Shown: in pieces, positions 21,901-35,906 of the stretch
Layout: each line of letters opens with the position of its first letter
Numbering within the stretch: position 1 is the stretch's first letter
Assembly (NCBI GenBank): GCA_000497125.2
Contig: CM035318.1
Span: 1,360,001-1,424,000 of the forward strand
Origin: Spironucleus salmonicida
Taxonomy: Eukaryota; Fornicata; Diplomonadida; Hexamitidae
Direction: 5' to 3'
DNA: 64,000 bases
Program-made: the position numbers and the translations under genes
The notes under the pieces: generated by a model
Database searches by the model: none
Seen by the model: only the letters and a program-made list of their open reading frames with translations
What the model was told of the DNA's origin: nothing

Positions 21901-24900
21901 TAGGACAATTAATAGTGTCCTAAATTTGATTCACAAAAGGGATATTTTATTATAATAAATTATAATACTAATCTGAAAAATAAATAATCTAAGTTTAAAT
22001 ATTTTGCATAAACTTTTATTCAACAATAGCTTACTTAAAAGCATCTAAAGCTGACCCATTGTCCTATACACAGTCTATTAAAGGACAAATAAGTTGACAT
22101 AATCTTTCAACCTATTCACTATTCTTATAAAGTTTTTAATTAAGTATCAGCTTATGATTTTCCTTAATCTAGTTCAATTTAGAAATATATTCATCATTTT
22201 TCTCGTGCAATAATACCTAAATTTTATCTTTAACATTGAGAACACTTTGTCCTATTTTTTTCTCTTTATCAGATAATTTTTATCTTTAACCTAATACTTA
22301 CTCTAAAAATTAAGTATCTTATTTATTATCCTAAATCATATTATCTAAATCAATCTATGTGTTCTCTATGGAAAAAATAATTTCTTTTTATTATGACTTA
22401 AAATAATCTAATGTAATTTTACATTTGTCAAAAAAGTCAATCCAGATATTTGGATTAATAATATCAAAATTAATTCTACGTTTTTCTATTGAATTTTTGA
22501 ATGAATATATCAAATTCTATGCTAAAGTCATGTAATTTCGTTATGCAGTAAAAGATTATGTTTAAATTAGATAGTTAATTCCCATATGGTGCATATCTCT
22601 AATAATTTTATAAACTTAAATTAATTCAGGTGATTCTTCCATTTTGAAATTTTTAACCAAAAAATTATAACTAGGCAATTCTAGCTTAATACAACGTATA
22701 ACTGATATTTTATTAAAGATAGGTGAATTTTCATCTTCTATAACACAAATTCTCAAATTATTTTTAATTAATTAATTTGCCATAAATTATATTTCTATTA
22801 ACGATGTAGTTATAACTTCTTATTTGATAGTATAATTAATATCTGATAAATAAGCACTATATTATTCCTTAATAATTTAAGAATTTTAGCGTAAAAATTC
22901 AACACTAAGATATTTTTATAAACTTTTTATCTCTAAAAATTACTACACATCAGCGATGATATCTAGCTGGTCAAATTAATCTATAATTAATACATTTTAT
23001 CTAATAAAACTTTTTCTAAACGATTCTTATATAGTTTGTTTCCAAGAAATACCAGGTTTTAGATATAGTATTTCTTAATTTAAATAACAACATGCTGTCT
23101 TGATAGCTGTATGTTTTCCAATACCAACTTATCCTGTAAGTATAATAGATTATCTTTTAATTGATCGAATAATTTGTGATAAAACATTTACAAAATCTTA
23201 TGTATAAATTAATTTCTCTTAATTTTAAAGTATATCTGCCAAAGTATCATTAGATATCTAAACATATTTACAATCATTACTAAGTTTCTTAAGATATACA
23301 AATTTATCTTAATAACTTATATTTTATAATAAATTCGAAGCACAAAATGCAATCTCATCTTATTCTTACTAAGTTAATGGTTAGAAAATAAAATTAAACT
23401 AGCTATCTGAATCTATGAAATTAAATGCTTTTCTTGATTTTTCTAATGCATATTTAAAGCAATCAGTAAATTTTTGATCATATGGGAAAGCTTATAACTC
23501 TTTTTCTACTTCATGTAAAAACAATTAATACTAAAACTACTGTTTTTAAGCCTTTTCAGAATTCAAAATAATATCAATAGATTATGTAAAGTTATCTAAA
23601 CTTTATTAGATTAGCTAAAACTTTATAAAACTATCAATAACTAATTCTTATGCAAATTTTGCGACAAATAGTTAGAATTTTTATGTGACAACAGCAAATT
23701 ATGAAGTTATTTACTTTGTTAGAATTTCATAATTAACTTCAGATGCATTCATTGTATCTGACATTTAGAAAAATTAAATATAATTTACAGGCTTATCTGA
23801 TTATATGATAAACTATATATCTTTTATATTTATTTTCTTTTTATCAGAATAAAATCCTTGTAGTGAACAGATTTATTAAATATCATTTTGAATATTCTTA
23901 TTCCAACCTTAAATTTGTTAAATAACGGTGAAAGTGGGATCAGGTCCTAATAAATCAGGTAATAAAAATTATAAATTATCCCGCAAAAGCTATTAATAAT
24001 TTGTGTCATCATTAACCTTAAATGACATGAAATACATTCTATCTTTTGAGATAACTTAACCGATTCTATCAATAATATATTAGTAATATTAATTATTTAA
24101 ATCAATTTTTATATTGGTATTAGATTTAATTAATCTTAATAATAATAATGCTTAATTATATTAAAACGCTAGGTTAATATTAATCAAATCTTATTCACTA
24201 TCCTATGTTAACATTTATTCTGGTAAAAGTAGCTCATTATTTGTAAATACATATTAAAATCCATCCAATTTAATTTCAGAAATAAATAATCTTGATGTTT
24301 ATAAAAATTTTGGTTATAATTACAAGCCCTTTAAGGGAGTAAAATTAACTCCTAAAAAATTATCATCAGTTGAAGAATCTTCGACAAAAGTAAATAGTAA
24401 ATTAATAAATAATTAAAATTATGTTTTGATTTTAGCAGGTAAAAATTATCCTAAAGCTTAATGTAAGCAATAGTATATAGCTTTATCACAATTCGAAATA
24501 AAATCAGTATTAATATCTTAAATACATGAAATTAATAATAATATAAAATTTATTTTCAATTATTACTATGATATTTTTATTGAGTTAGATGTAACTAATT
24601 AAATAAAAGTATATATAACTGGTTCTATTTTATAAACTCTATCAATTAATGATTAGTTGATATTATGCTTTTCTAGATTATAGAAAAATGGAGAAAGTGG
24701 TTCTAGAGTAACTAAGAAGCATCTTTCTAAATATTAGTTTGATATTTAAAACTCTATAGGATAATCTATAATAATCTTTGTATTTTTCAATATTTAAAGA
24801 GTTTTCCCATTATTCAAACAAACAAATCGTTCGAAAATTGGTGTTAAAATATCATTATCTTGAATATTTGACAAATGTAATATTAATAATCTTTCTGAAA

Positions 24901-27900
24901 ACTAATGCTACTCTAATATTGATTCTAGTATACCTTTTTTCCAATCTTTACTTGGATTTAAAAAACCAAATAGATCATTACTTGATAAATTTCCAACATT
25001 AATATTAAAATACATTAAATCTATATTTCTAATTTATTGTTATAACTATCTGTACTTATCAAAATAATATTAAAACCCGTATTAACATTTAATGATAATT
25101 TTATTCTTAGTCTTAAGGGATGTATCTATTTTAGCAATTTGCACTTCAATATTAGAACGCATTGTTTTATTCATATCGTTTAGCAATATATCAAATTCTT
25201 ATGACAGTACTTAATTTTAGTTTATTAAAGGTGTATTTCCTTCATATTCTAATTGCAATAAGCTTGAAAGTTCTTGATAATCATCCTGTTATAAAATTTA
25301 CTCAAAGTATGATGATAATGCAAGATAAGTCAAAATATTATCGGTAACTTCTAAGTAAATTTATTTAAATTTATTTATTATATCTATTATATCATAAATA
25401 ACTCTGATGGTGCAGTAATTTATACTATTATATAGATAAGAAATTTTTTCTAAAAATTATACTAGTTAAACTGCATGCTCTTTATCATTTTATACGCCAA
25501 TTAATTAAAGTTTTGCTTAAGTACACTAAAATAACTGTTCTATATTAAACTTAACAGCACAAACTGATAATTTAATTCTTTAATTAACAGTCGTAGATGT
25601 AAGAATAATAAGAAACTTTTCATTTAGTTCATAGTCCAATTTATTATATTTAAAAATCATTTTTTTATTATTACATTTAGCATTTTATATATTATTAATT
25701 AAACTGATAAGTTCATTTACTAATTCAAAATTATATTTATCAATATCCTCGAAAATAAGACACTGCTACATATGAGATGATTACAATATTATAGATGACA
25801 AATTAACAGGTTTTAAACTAGTAAGATCAATAAATCTTAAAATTTATGGATTATAGCCTAACAACTCAGCATAATACTTACTTATCGTGGATTTGCCTTG
25901 CTTACCAACTAAATATAGCATATTTTTATTTATTTGTTATTACATGAACATATTATGTATTAAAACTCTAGTATTATGACCAACAAATATTTTAATCGAA
26001 TTACTAATATTTTAATACACGAATTTTGTTAAAAACTTTGTATAGCTTTCAATATATATTTAATTCTCAATAATAGACGTATGTATATTATCTTTTATTT
26101 AATCCAAAATTAATTAATGTATATTTGGATCGGAAATATTCAATCCTATAATATCTTTAATTTATAGTCTTTATGATAATAATTCAAATTGAATTTAGCA
26201 TAATTAATTATCTTTCTAATAAAATTATGGAACTAATGCAGAAATATTAACATCATATTTTGCTAAAGACTGTAAAGCAGATGTAATACTATTTGGATCA
26301 TAAAATCTCTTTAATAGTGTAGAATAATTAACTCTAATACAAATTAGCTTTATATACTATGATAGAGATTAGTCAAGCAAAACTTTATCTAACTTATCTT
26401 ATATTTTATTAGTAACAAATACAATAATACTATTTTACTTTGAACTCTACAAACCTATAATCCATTCATCATAATTATCTGTAACTAATATTGGCTACTA
26501 TAAAATATATTTATCTTCTGATTTTGTTATGACTTCTATAAAACTAATTGATATAACATCTTTATCTACGAGTTATTAAGTTCTATCAGATAGCATATTT
26601 CCTTTCTGCCAATCAATTTTTAAACTAATATCTTTAATATCTAATACATTTAATAAGATACTAATTAACATATTAATAAATTCATCTTATTGATCTATTT
26701 TAAGCTTAGTTTACTAGTACCCATAAGAAAATAAAAAATGAATCTATGCAAATGATAAGGAATTAAGATAAGTGAATTTATTTTTCTGATTTTAATAACT
26801 AAGTTCCATCTAATTAATCAAATATTTAGAATATGATCTCAATAATATAAATAATTATGTTGGTAGAACATTTAATGGAACCTGCTGTAAATTTAATTAA
26901 CCAGTCTCTAACAATAAAGCTGATTAATTATCATTTATTTATATATTTCCAGCCATAGAATAAATATTTGTTAACGTTCCTTGCTTTAAAATAGTTAAAT
27001 ATGTTGATTTATAAATAGTACCAAATGATCTAAATTCTGATGCAATAGGTAAATCATAATATTTCTATTAGGAATAAACTTAATGTAACAAATAAAAATT
27101 ATTCTATGTGTCTAAGAGCACTTATAATATCTAAATTAGTGTTTCTAATTTATCGATAACACTTTAAATCTTTTTAATAAAAAATATAGCATAGGGTGAT
27201 TAAATAAGCTATTTTAAGCTATATACATCCACTTAAATGTCATTAATGCAATCTTCTAATGTTAAAACTAAATATTCATCCGCATCCATAACTAACAAGT
27301 AAGACTACCATTTCAAATCGATATTTGTAAATGATGAGTCTATAAAATATTCTTTTTCAGCTAATTCCATAATTTGGATAATATGAATTGCTCGCGTAGG
27401 GAATTATTCATTTTCATATTCTAACTAACTTGATTTTCTAATTTTAAATATATTTCTTTCTTTTAATTTGATAGCTGTAGCTACTGAAGGTTCAAACACT
27501 ATTCCTTAACTTGCCATCATTTAAATATGACGCTTCTTTATATATGGATAGCATAATGCAAAAAATATCTAAAAATTAGCTTAAAACCAATAAATATCTT
27601 CAAGTGTATGATTAATATGTTAAATTGTATGTGTAAAAGAAACGATATATAGTTTTTGTTTTTTATCATTTTATTATAGCTAGTTTAACTGGAGTTAAAT
27701 ATCTATATTTAATTAAACTAATAAACTAATTCTTGACTTAGTAATCTATATTATCTAATCTTTAGTAAAGAATAATTTTTAATTATCGTAAAATGTTTTC
27801 TGTAGCCAATCAGGATAATCTAATTCTTAAGCATTTTCAATATTCCAAAATCGAATAATTAAGTCTAGCTTATCTTATAACTCATCAATTATACTAAAAT

Positions 27901-30900
27901 CTGATTCAGGTAATCCCATAAATTATTCGTCTTATTAAAAAACATGGCATTTTTCTTTAATATCTTAAATTTATTATACTAACTCATTTGAAAATTTAAA
28001 TTATTAATCAACTACTTCTTAAAATTTTGTATGATCTATTGTATACATTTCTGGTTTAGGAATCTTTCGAATATATTCATCTATTTAATTAATCGTCTTG
28101 CCTAATTCTATAAATAACTAATTACGCTCTTCATCAATTATTTAAATTAATCTTTCCTTTGAATTTTTTAATTAATACTCTATTCCAGAATAAATCTTCT
28201 TGTAAGTTGATTCTAGGCCCAATCCTAATATTTTATTATATAAAATGCTATAAATTTCTGTAAATTCTAATACTGTGGGTAATTAAAACCTAATATAAAT
28301 GAGGTAATTAAATAGCAATTCATACTGATTTTGATGCTTCTTTTTCTTTAATATTTCTTTATTTTCTTAAGTTTACCATCCAACAAAGCTATCAACAAAT
28401 ACTCTTTCTAAGAAGATTACTTAATTAACCATATGCATAGAAATAGTTTTAGAGAAATCTAAACTATTATCTATAAATTTTCGCACTATACACCAATCTC
28501 TAGGATCATTTGGAATTGAATTTAGGATAAAATTAGTTGAATCAAAAATTTTACTGCTATAATCAATAAGTGAAAAACATCTTGCTGAAATTATACACTA
28601 AACTGACTAAAGTACGGCATTAGTTCTAAATATCATTTATTATTTAATAGGTTTTGTATCTATACTAAAAATACCTATAAAAATGGTATCTTCCATTAAT
28701 TTATTTGATATTATTTCTTTATAAAATTAGAATTCTATAAATATCTTGTATAAATTGGATACTAACTACTCTTTAATTATATCGGATTATTCAAAATTGT
28801 ATGATTATTATAATTTTTCAAACCAGGTAACAATTAATTTTTATTTTTTAAACAAATCTTTTGATAAATAGACGAAAGACTGATTATTTTTCTGTAATTA
28901 TAAGATGTCTCTTTCTTTGTTATCATTATCAGATTCTTAAAGATACTCTATTTTCGTTTAACATTTATCTTTAGTTATGAAATTTGATTAGAAATCAATA
29001 TTGATAAAATTACCAAACTATGGGAGATCATTCGTATGATTAATTATAAATGTTGAGTCATATATTTATTAATCTATATGATAATCATAAATTTGATCGG
29101 CTATAAACTACAATTCATTAGATAAACTAACAAGTATTTGTAATTAATCATTTATATTTTATTCGATAACAGATCTCTTGTTCTTTATATATTTGTAGCT
29201 ATTATCATAATCAGGTATAGAAATTTTTGTTTATTCTTTCTTTAAAACAAAATAATTATCAAATTCGCTAATTTATGTTGGCATTTAATCTAGTAAATCA
29301 AAATATTACTAAAATTCATTCTATATATCTTAAATGCTGGGAAATATATTAATGCAGATCTTTTTATCAGGATAACTCTTAAATAATCCATTCTAATACA
29401 TATAATGCTAATTTTATTAAGAAATATCAAATTATGTTCTAAATAATTTAGAATCGAAACTTAATCTTTGAGGAACCGCAAATATATATTAGGTCACTTA
29501 TGATTTAAGTAAAAATTCATTTATCTCTTAGTTATAAATATTAAACCAATCTTTTTAATTATTATGCTTTTGAGAATCGACCCAAGTAAATAAATTTCTT
29601 AATATTTTACTATGGTCTTCAAAATTAAAATAAAATATACTTTATTATCTATCTATCACAATTTTTTAAATAAATAAGTCATAACTTTAATCTATTATAT
29701 CATAAATTGTCTACTTATACATTAATTTACATAATATTACAAATTTTTAATATCCTTATAATTATGGATTGACTTATTATAATATTTAACTGAGTTATTA
29801 TGCTAATTAGACTTCTAAAGCATCAACACAAATTATTAAATATTCACATTATATTTTAAAGAATTACTAGACATGCCACCCATAAAATAAAGAATAAGCA
29901 TCTGTTAAAAAATAGCTATCTAGGCTAATAATAGAATCTGCATATGAATTAACTGATTAGTTTTATTTAAGATCTACTCTATTTTATTACTAAAGTGTTT
30001 CTTAAACTTTTAAAAATTCTTCTTCAGATTAAAAATAATTTATAAACTAACTTGTTGCAATTTTTTTCTAAATTGCATCATATGATTATCTTAATATTAA
30101 TTTTAAAATTTATAATGGGTTTGTTGATAAAAGTTACTACTATAATAAGTAAATTTTTTAGTAAGATATTTATTTCATTGTAAAAGCAAATGTCTAAACA
30201 AATTTAGCAAAACTTTATGAATAAAATATTGAATTATTATATACATAATCAGATGCATATAAATACTACTCAATATGAGAAACTATTGAATCATGAACAT
30301 TCCCATCTAATACATCAAAAACACCTATTTCTATTTATACTATTTACTCTTAGCTATAAAATGTTTTAATATACTTCCTTGCATTCTTCCAAACTTAGCA
30401 TTATAAATTTAAATTAAAATAAAACTAATTTAAATTCATCTATACAATATAGTTTTGTAACTATTCAGATCTTTTTAATAAATAATCTAATGACAACTGA
30501 ACCTACACCTATGAATAATGTTCTTATTATTAATTTAGTAAATTATCTAGGCTTTAACATATATCTGGAGTTGATAATGCATGATTTATAAAAATATCAT
30601 TTTAGAATCTGTCATAAATTAAATCTTCATAATAATCTTAATCTAAAGTTGCCTAAAAAGAAAATAAAATATCTTAACCATAACAAGAGTCTAAAATAGG
30701 GCAAATCTACATAAGTTTAATCAATTTAATTAGTGATAAATCAGTAACCTCCGAGTTTTTAATATAACCATGTGAAAAATTATTTATTAACTATATTTAA
30801 TTGTTTATTTTATTTAAGAATTAAGAATATTAATAATATTATACTTGTTATGATTTTAATTTTTCAATATTGTATAACCTAGTAATAAAATTTTCTATAG

Positions 30901-31504
30901 ATTAAAATCCAGGTATAAAAACTACTGTTCGGTTGATATTCACAATCTGACTAAAGGATTGGAAATTTCTGAATAAAAAATCATCTTCTAAATTTATAAG
31001 ACTATTACCTATAAAAAATTAATGTGCGTCTTCGTGTTTTGATTACTCAATATTTTTGTTAATTAAGAATTAGACGTAGATATGCCCTAGTTCCTAATTT
31101 AACGATTACAATATTACTGGTTTTCTAATATAATTTATATTAACAAAATCTTTAAATTATGAAACAGAAGATCCTTCAAACTGAGCTGAATATTAATTTA
31201 CAAATACCCATGCCCTTGAACCAGAATTTTCTATGAAATAGTTGCTTAGTCTTTACTTTTCAATATCATAGTCTTGATCCATAAGATGAGGGTCTTGAAA
31301 TTATAATGTTAGCAAATTTAATTACTAAGGAAAATTAAATTCATATGATTTGACTTTCAATATTTATTTTGGATGTTCTTCTTAGATAATCACCTTTCTG
31401 GAAGGGTCCAATTCTTTAAGTAAATCAAAAAGGAATTGTCTATTTCTTAATACAACTGCTGTTGGCTACAGTATAGTAATATTTTAATTTATAGATTCCG
31501 CCAT
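18908..31504 (-). CDS. Dynein heavy chain, divergent, intact copy
   Basis: A 4,198-aa motor protein with no in-frame TGA over 12.6 kb.

Tail at about residues 1-1300. The linker pattern (SPYAIFFIKKIQ, then FYLLHQVYSQQKYYDLP) lies near 1400-1480 and FLFSYGYQ near 1590. P-loops are VGKQGKST at 1866-1873 and GQVGIGKHT at 2791-2799; their 925-residue spacing matches AAA1 to AAA4. The stalk coiled coil is near 3000-3130. The post-stalk signature WENMGLPQDND (near 3375) with a NWLLQLG-like segment follows, and then an AAA6/C-terminal domain ending VPMYTQSGGW.

The C-terminus resembles the dynein-2 (IFT) pattern more than dynein-1, but class is uncertain. The canonical GPAGTGKTE P-loop is not seen. 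The start is preceded by TTTTCACTCG. The last 562 codons are duplicated in the right arm. Confidence 0.82.
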
Positions 31505-32204
31505 TTTCGAGTGAAAATATTTTAGATTAATGTATTATATTTTAGAATCTGATGTTTTATATTATGTATTGTATTGAAAAGATTAGAACAATTTTATTTA
31601 TTAAAAATGAGTGAAACTCTTTTTATTATGGTTGTCCTTATGTTAATAAGATATATATATATAATATTGAATTCATTTTTTCTGACTTGACACGAACCTA
31701 TAATTTTGCCATATATGTAATTTTTAAGCTAAGATTATTATATATTACATTTAATTATGATAATATTAATAATATGATACAAATCACTTACTATATAATC
31801 GTCTATCTACTGAAGTATTTATTACCATTAATGATTGGAGTTATACTTATAAACTAAGTATAAACTTCTTCTAATTTTAATACGAAACTTTAATGAGAGG
31901 ATAACATTTTAAGTAGAATTAATAGATAGTATTATTTTAAGATAAAATGAATAAAAATTAACTATTTTTTCTATTTTTATTTTTATCATTTAAAACTATA
32001 ACTATAAAATTAAAAAATGAAACTTATTTTAGATAATATAAAAATAATGACTATATTCATGTTATCATTTAAGTAAATTGAAATATAAATTTTTTTCAGT
32101 ACTATTTGAGTCAAATATTATGAAAATATACATAATTGCATATTATCATACAAACTTATTTAATATTAATCATAGACATTTATAATTAAACATAATTCTC
32201 AATT
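31505..32204. other. AT-rich dynein upstream region and duplication insertion site
   Basis: About 700 bp of very AT-rich DNA with a short AT tandem run near 31650. No supported ORF or RNA gene. It holds the dynein promoter (TTTTCACTCG at 31508-31517, minus strand). Before the duplication it probably joined directly to 36430 as the divergent dynein/RPA1 intergenic region (inference). Confidence 0.5.
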
Positions 32205-33890
32205 TTTTAGCAGCTGCATGGCAAGGGTATGAATATTGAATAAATAATGTAATACTGCGATAAATAAATGGATTAATTAATGAAAATGAAGAATGATGCT
32301 GCGTAGGTTTTGAAATTTAAAACTTTTATGATTCTTAAAGATGAGGTTTTAGTAGATGATATAGTTAATTTTTTATTCGCTGCAAGTCATTTAGATATAA
32401 TCGATAATTAGCCATTTATGAATGAGTTTGTCAATTTTATAACTGACCCAGAAGATGAAATGCAAGTAAATGCGCTATTATCAAAGCTTAATGCGACATC
32501 TTAGGAGATTCAATTATAAAAATAATAACCATAGAAGAGAAACGGAAACGTGGGTGTCTTCCTGATATTGCTTAAAATACTAATGCCAGATGAATTCATA
32601 AATTGTGTAGATTCAGAATTTGCCTAAATTTATCCATATATAGAGCAAAAATAAATTACTATTTAAGATAGGGTGTCATTTATAGAAAATAGCTAATTTT
32701 AGCTACCTTATTTAATCTCATCCAATACCTTATATACTCAAGAACTTTTAGCATATATTGCTACCTCGAGTAAAATTACACTTCATGTATATACAAACAT
32801 TATTGGGTTCTAGAATAGATATTAGAATATGCATTAAAGTGACTGGCATCTGATTGTTAATCAAAACAATGGGTCATAGATTAGTTCAGAATTTTTAGAT
32901 CAATATTCGAAGCTCAAGATATTTTTCCTTAAAAATGATGAGCTACTTTCATATCGTCATATTCACGATGTTACATAACATATTTACATTCCTGCTAATC
33001 TAGGTTACAAAGATATTATAGGATATGGGGCGGATGAATTTTACTAAAACTTTATTGACAAAGAACACCCAGATTTAACAATGTTCATATTTAATGCTCA
33101 AATCGTATATGCGATTGTCCTAACTAGATTCAAGAAAGCATATTATATCCCTCCTTAGTAGTTGATTTTGAAATTAGCTTAAATACACGAAATTTACTTA
33201 CTTTTACAGTAAACTAAAAAAGATGAGCAGTTGATATAGGGATTAATGTAAAATATTGCACAATGGTATTCCATATTTTTATAATCTTTTGTAGAAAATG
33301 ATATTGACTCTGAGTGGGTTGGTAATCTTGTTGATGATTTAACAATTCAAAATAGGTAACTTTCATTATTGTAACGAATTTTTGATGTAAAGTTGGCTGG
33401 GAGTATTAGATCTTTCTAATTAGTAGAGTAATTTAAAGATTTATTATCTAAAATCCCTGCATAAACTGATTTAATTTTGCCTGAAGTAACCCGATAAAGA
33501 ATACAAAAGTAGCATATCATGACTTATTTGAATATTACATCCAAAGATAGTCATAAATATCACAATTAAGTAGGAAGACTTGTAATAGATAATGCTCTTA
33601 AGACGAGACGGGCTTGTTCTAAGCTGGTGCTTTAAACTTCTTTTGTCAAAGGAGAATGGTAGGGCATTTTTGCTAAAAACGTTGGAGTTCGCAAGGTTTC
33701 GTTGGATTCTCTCCACCAAGATATTTATGACGGTTGTGAACTTCAAGGAATCGCTTTAGATGTGGTTCCTATTGGTGGAAAAACACCAGTACCAATGTAT
33801 ACTCAGTCAGGCGGTTGGATCCAAATAGGGAATATTAGTATTAATGATGTTGGCGCTGAAACATTGAGACTGCTTTTCCCTATGGAGTGA
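32205..33890 (+). pseudogene. Dynein heavy chain C-terminal fragment (right arm)
   Basis: Copy of the last 561 codons plus stop of the dynein gene in inverted orientation. The frame opens exactly at the inner repeat edge with no start codon of its own, and upstream sequence is unrelated AT-rich DNA. The frame is uninterrupted and looks identical to the intact copy, so the event is recent. The fragment carries only the end of AAA5/AAA6 and the C-terminal domain, so it cannot be a motor. It is probably a dead 5'-truncated duplicate, unless an internal ATG gives a short product. Confidence 0.85.
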
Positions 33891-33986
33891 TATTAATTTC
33901 AACTGTATCCTAATTAGAAGAGTTCATATAGCCTACTTAAATGTCCAATAATATGTATATTTTTTGTTTTGAAATTTATTTACCAT

Positions 33987-34059
33987 GGTCGTTTAGCTCA
34001 GTAGGTAGAGCGTTTGTCTGATAAGCAGAAGGTCCTGGGTTCGAGCCCCAGAACGACCA
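33987..34059 (+). tRNA. tRNA-Ile (anticodon GAU), right arm
   Basis: Right-arm copy of 18739-18811: identical 73-nt cloverleaf with loop CTGATAA and intact A and B boxes. Confidence 0.93.
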
Positions 34060-34072
34060 AATTTCTAGTAGT

Positions 34073-35074
34073 TCACTCTTTTCCTGCCAGGATCAGCCAA
34101 CATTCTGGACTGTCTACTTCTGAACAATATCGTACAAGTTTTACCCAATATTTATGCATTTTCAACCATTTAATTCTGCAACAGTCTAACACCTGGCGAA
34201 AGAATGTCCCTAATCTTTGTTTCTCAATTTATTAAAGGTCTAGACTTTCCTAACCCTTCCAGGCAAATTACCAACTCGTCATTCTGCACAATTAGTATAG
34301 TTCGCCAGGAGTCATGTCCCTTAGAAATTCCACGCCTAGAAGGTCTCCCCCATCTGCTTTAGCATGACAACATAATGCAATAGCATAGTGATCCGCCTCC
34401 CACTTCAAAACACAGTCTGTTGCATGGCCGCATAGATGCTTCCCGATTACAGTTACGTTTTATGCAGAATAATGCGATCGTAATTTTTGGAAATCTACAG
34501 CTCTAAGATCACATAAAACTCTCTCAACAGACTCTCCACAAAATTTGACATATCTATCAAATTTATGTTTAAACCCACGTTCTCGTTCCATAAGTATAAA
34601 CCTTCGTTTAGTTTCTGTGTTAATATGTTTATCTTTAAATGCTAAGTATGCCGATAGCATTCCGGTACCCGCCCCACCCTCAATTACAAGATCAGTGACT
34701 GGGATACTATCAAGTATATGCCCTGCTAAAGACTTGAGCTATGGAGCATGCTTGACTGATTCGTGGAAAGGGACGTCAACTTCGAGGTTTAGTTAAGCTA
34801 ATGGTTGGTTAAACATTTCTAGCTCTTAAGAGAATATGCTTATAATTTTAAAAATTTTCCCCTCAATAAGATAAGCGGCCTCTAACGTTAAGGTTTGCTT
34901 TGGGTGTGCATCTGGTGTAGTAAATGGTATTTAGAAAGTATAACTAGGTTACAGCTCTGGCCTTTTATCGCATACCTTGATATGATGGAAGTATCTATCT
35001 TTAGCAATTTTATGCGCCTTAGAAAAGGGACACTGCATAATAGGATCGAGATTCACTTTTTATTCAGGTTCCAT
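34073..35074 (-). CDS. TRM13: TRM13 tRNA methyltransferase, second copy
   Basis: Inverted duplicate of 17724-18725 with the same 333-residue product as far as I compared. It keeps the CHHC finger, SAM motif GGAGTGM and GKHLCGHATD, and it keeps its upstream TTTCCACTTCA element (35081-35091, minus strand), so it should be expressible. If both copies are real, the genome has two TRM13 genes about 17 kb apart in opposite orientation. Confidence 0.88.
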
Positions 35075-35080
35075 TTTAAA

Positions 35081-35091
35081 TGAAGTGGAAA
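35081..35091 (-). promoter_or_regulatory. TTTCCACTTCA element, right TRM13 copy
   Basis: Duplicate of the 17707-17717 element, 6 nt before the start of the second TRM13 copy. Confidence 0.45.
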
Positions 35092-35092
35092 A

Positions 35093-35755
35093 TCACTATG
35101 TAAACACTTCTGCTATTCTATCTTTTTTAATCCTAGCGCAAATAGTAAGATTCGCGTAGCTCTTGATGGGAATTTTTAATTCCTATGCAGACGTTTTGCA
35201 TACCAACAGTGAGGGTAAGAAGGTAATTGAAAACTCCGTACTGGTTCCTATTTACTAAACTTCGTGTGTACCAATCTGATACCCTATCTGGCTTTCTTTA
35301 CTAAATTTAATCCTAATACTAGTATTTTCTTATGCTTTGGTGAGAGCCCACACTGTATTGCTCGAGGATGCGATATTTCCTTAGATTTGATAATCTTTAG
35401 ATTATTCCCAAGCTTTAATAGCTGCGATATTCTGGGTATACCGATAGAGCCCATATTCAATTTCGAATGAATTAAGGACTGTAGGTGTTACTAGGAATTT
35501 GAAAGCTCCAAAGGAGCTGGTGACAAGAGGCGATGGTAAAAGAATACTATTATGAATAACACGTAGGTTTGAGAGAATTTCTTTAGCGCACATGTTTGCA
35601 GATGGCTGACCTTAAGAATTCCTGAGTCTGAGACGTAGGAGCACGGTAGTCGTTTGAGAGGCGAATAAACCATTTTCGAAAATAAGATCGAAATCTACAG
35701 ATATTACGCTATTGTCTCCAAATATTTCCTTAATGTGTGTTTCAATAAAAGCCAT
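35093..35755 (-). CDS. Uncharacterised protein, 220 aa (right copy)
   Basis: Duplicate of 17043-17705. The one difference I noticed is at 35434, giving Gln (CAG) in place of Lys (AAG) in the segment YRYTQNIAA. The frame is complete and the upstream region is inside the repeat, so it should be as functional as the left copy. Function unknown. Confidence 0.65.
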
Positions 35756-35811
35756 TTTAATAGATTACAATTTTACTACTTGTCTAGTATTAGAAGGCTT
35801 AATTTTACAAA

Positions 35812-35884
35812 GGTCGTTTAGCTCAGTAGGTAGAGCGTTTGTCTGATAAGCAGAAGGTCCTGGGTTCGAGCCCCAGAACGACCA
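35812..35884 (+). tRNA. tRNA-Ile (anticodon GAU), right arm
   Basis: Right-arm copy of 16914-16986. It is the fourth identical tRNA-Ile(GAU) gene in the window and lies 22 nt upstream of the truncated RRM-like gene. Confidence 0.93.
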
Positions 35885-35906
35885 AATAATTTCGATCTAC
35901 CTAAAA

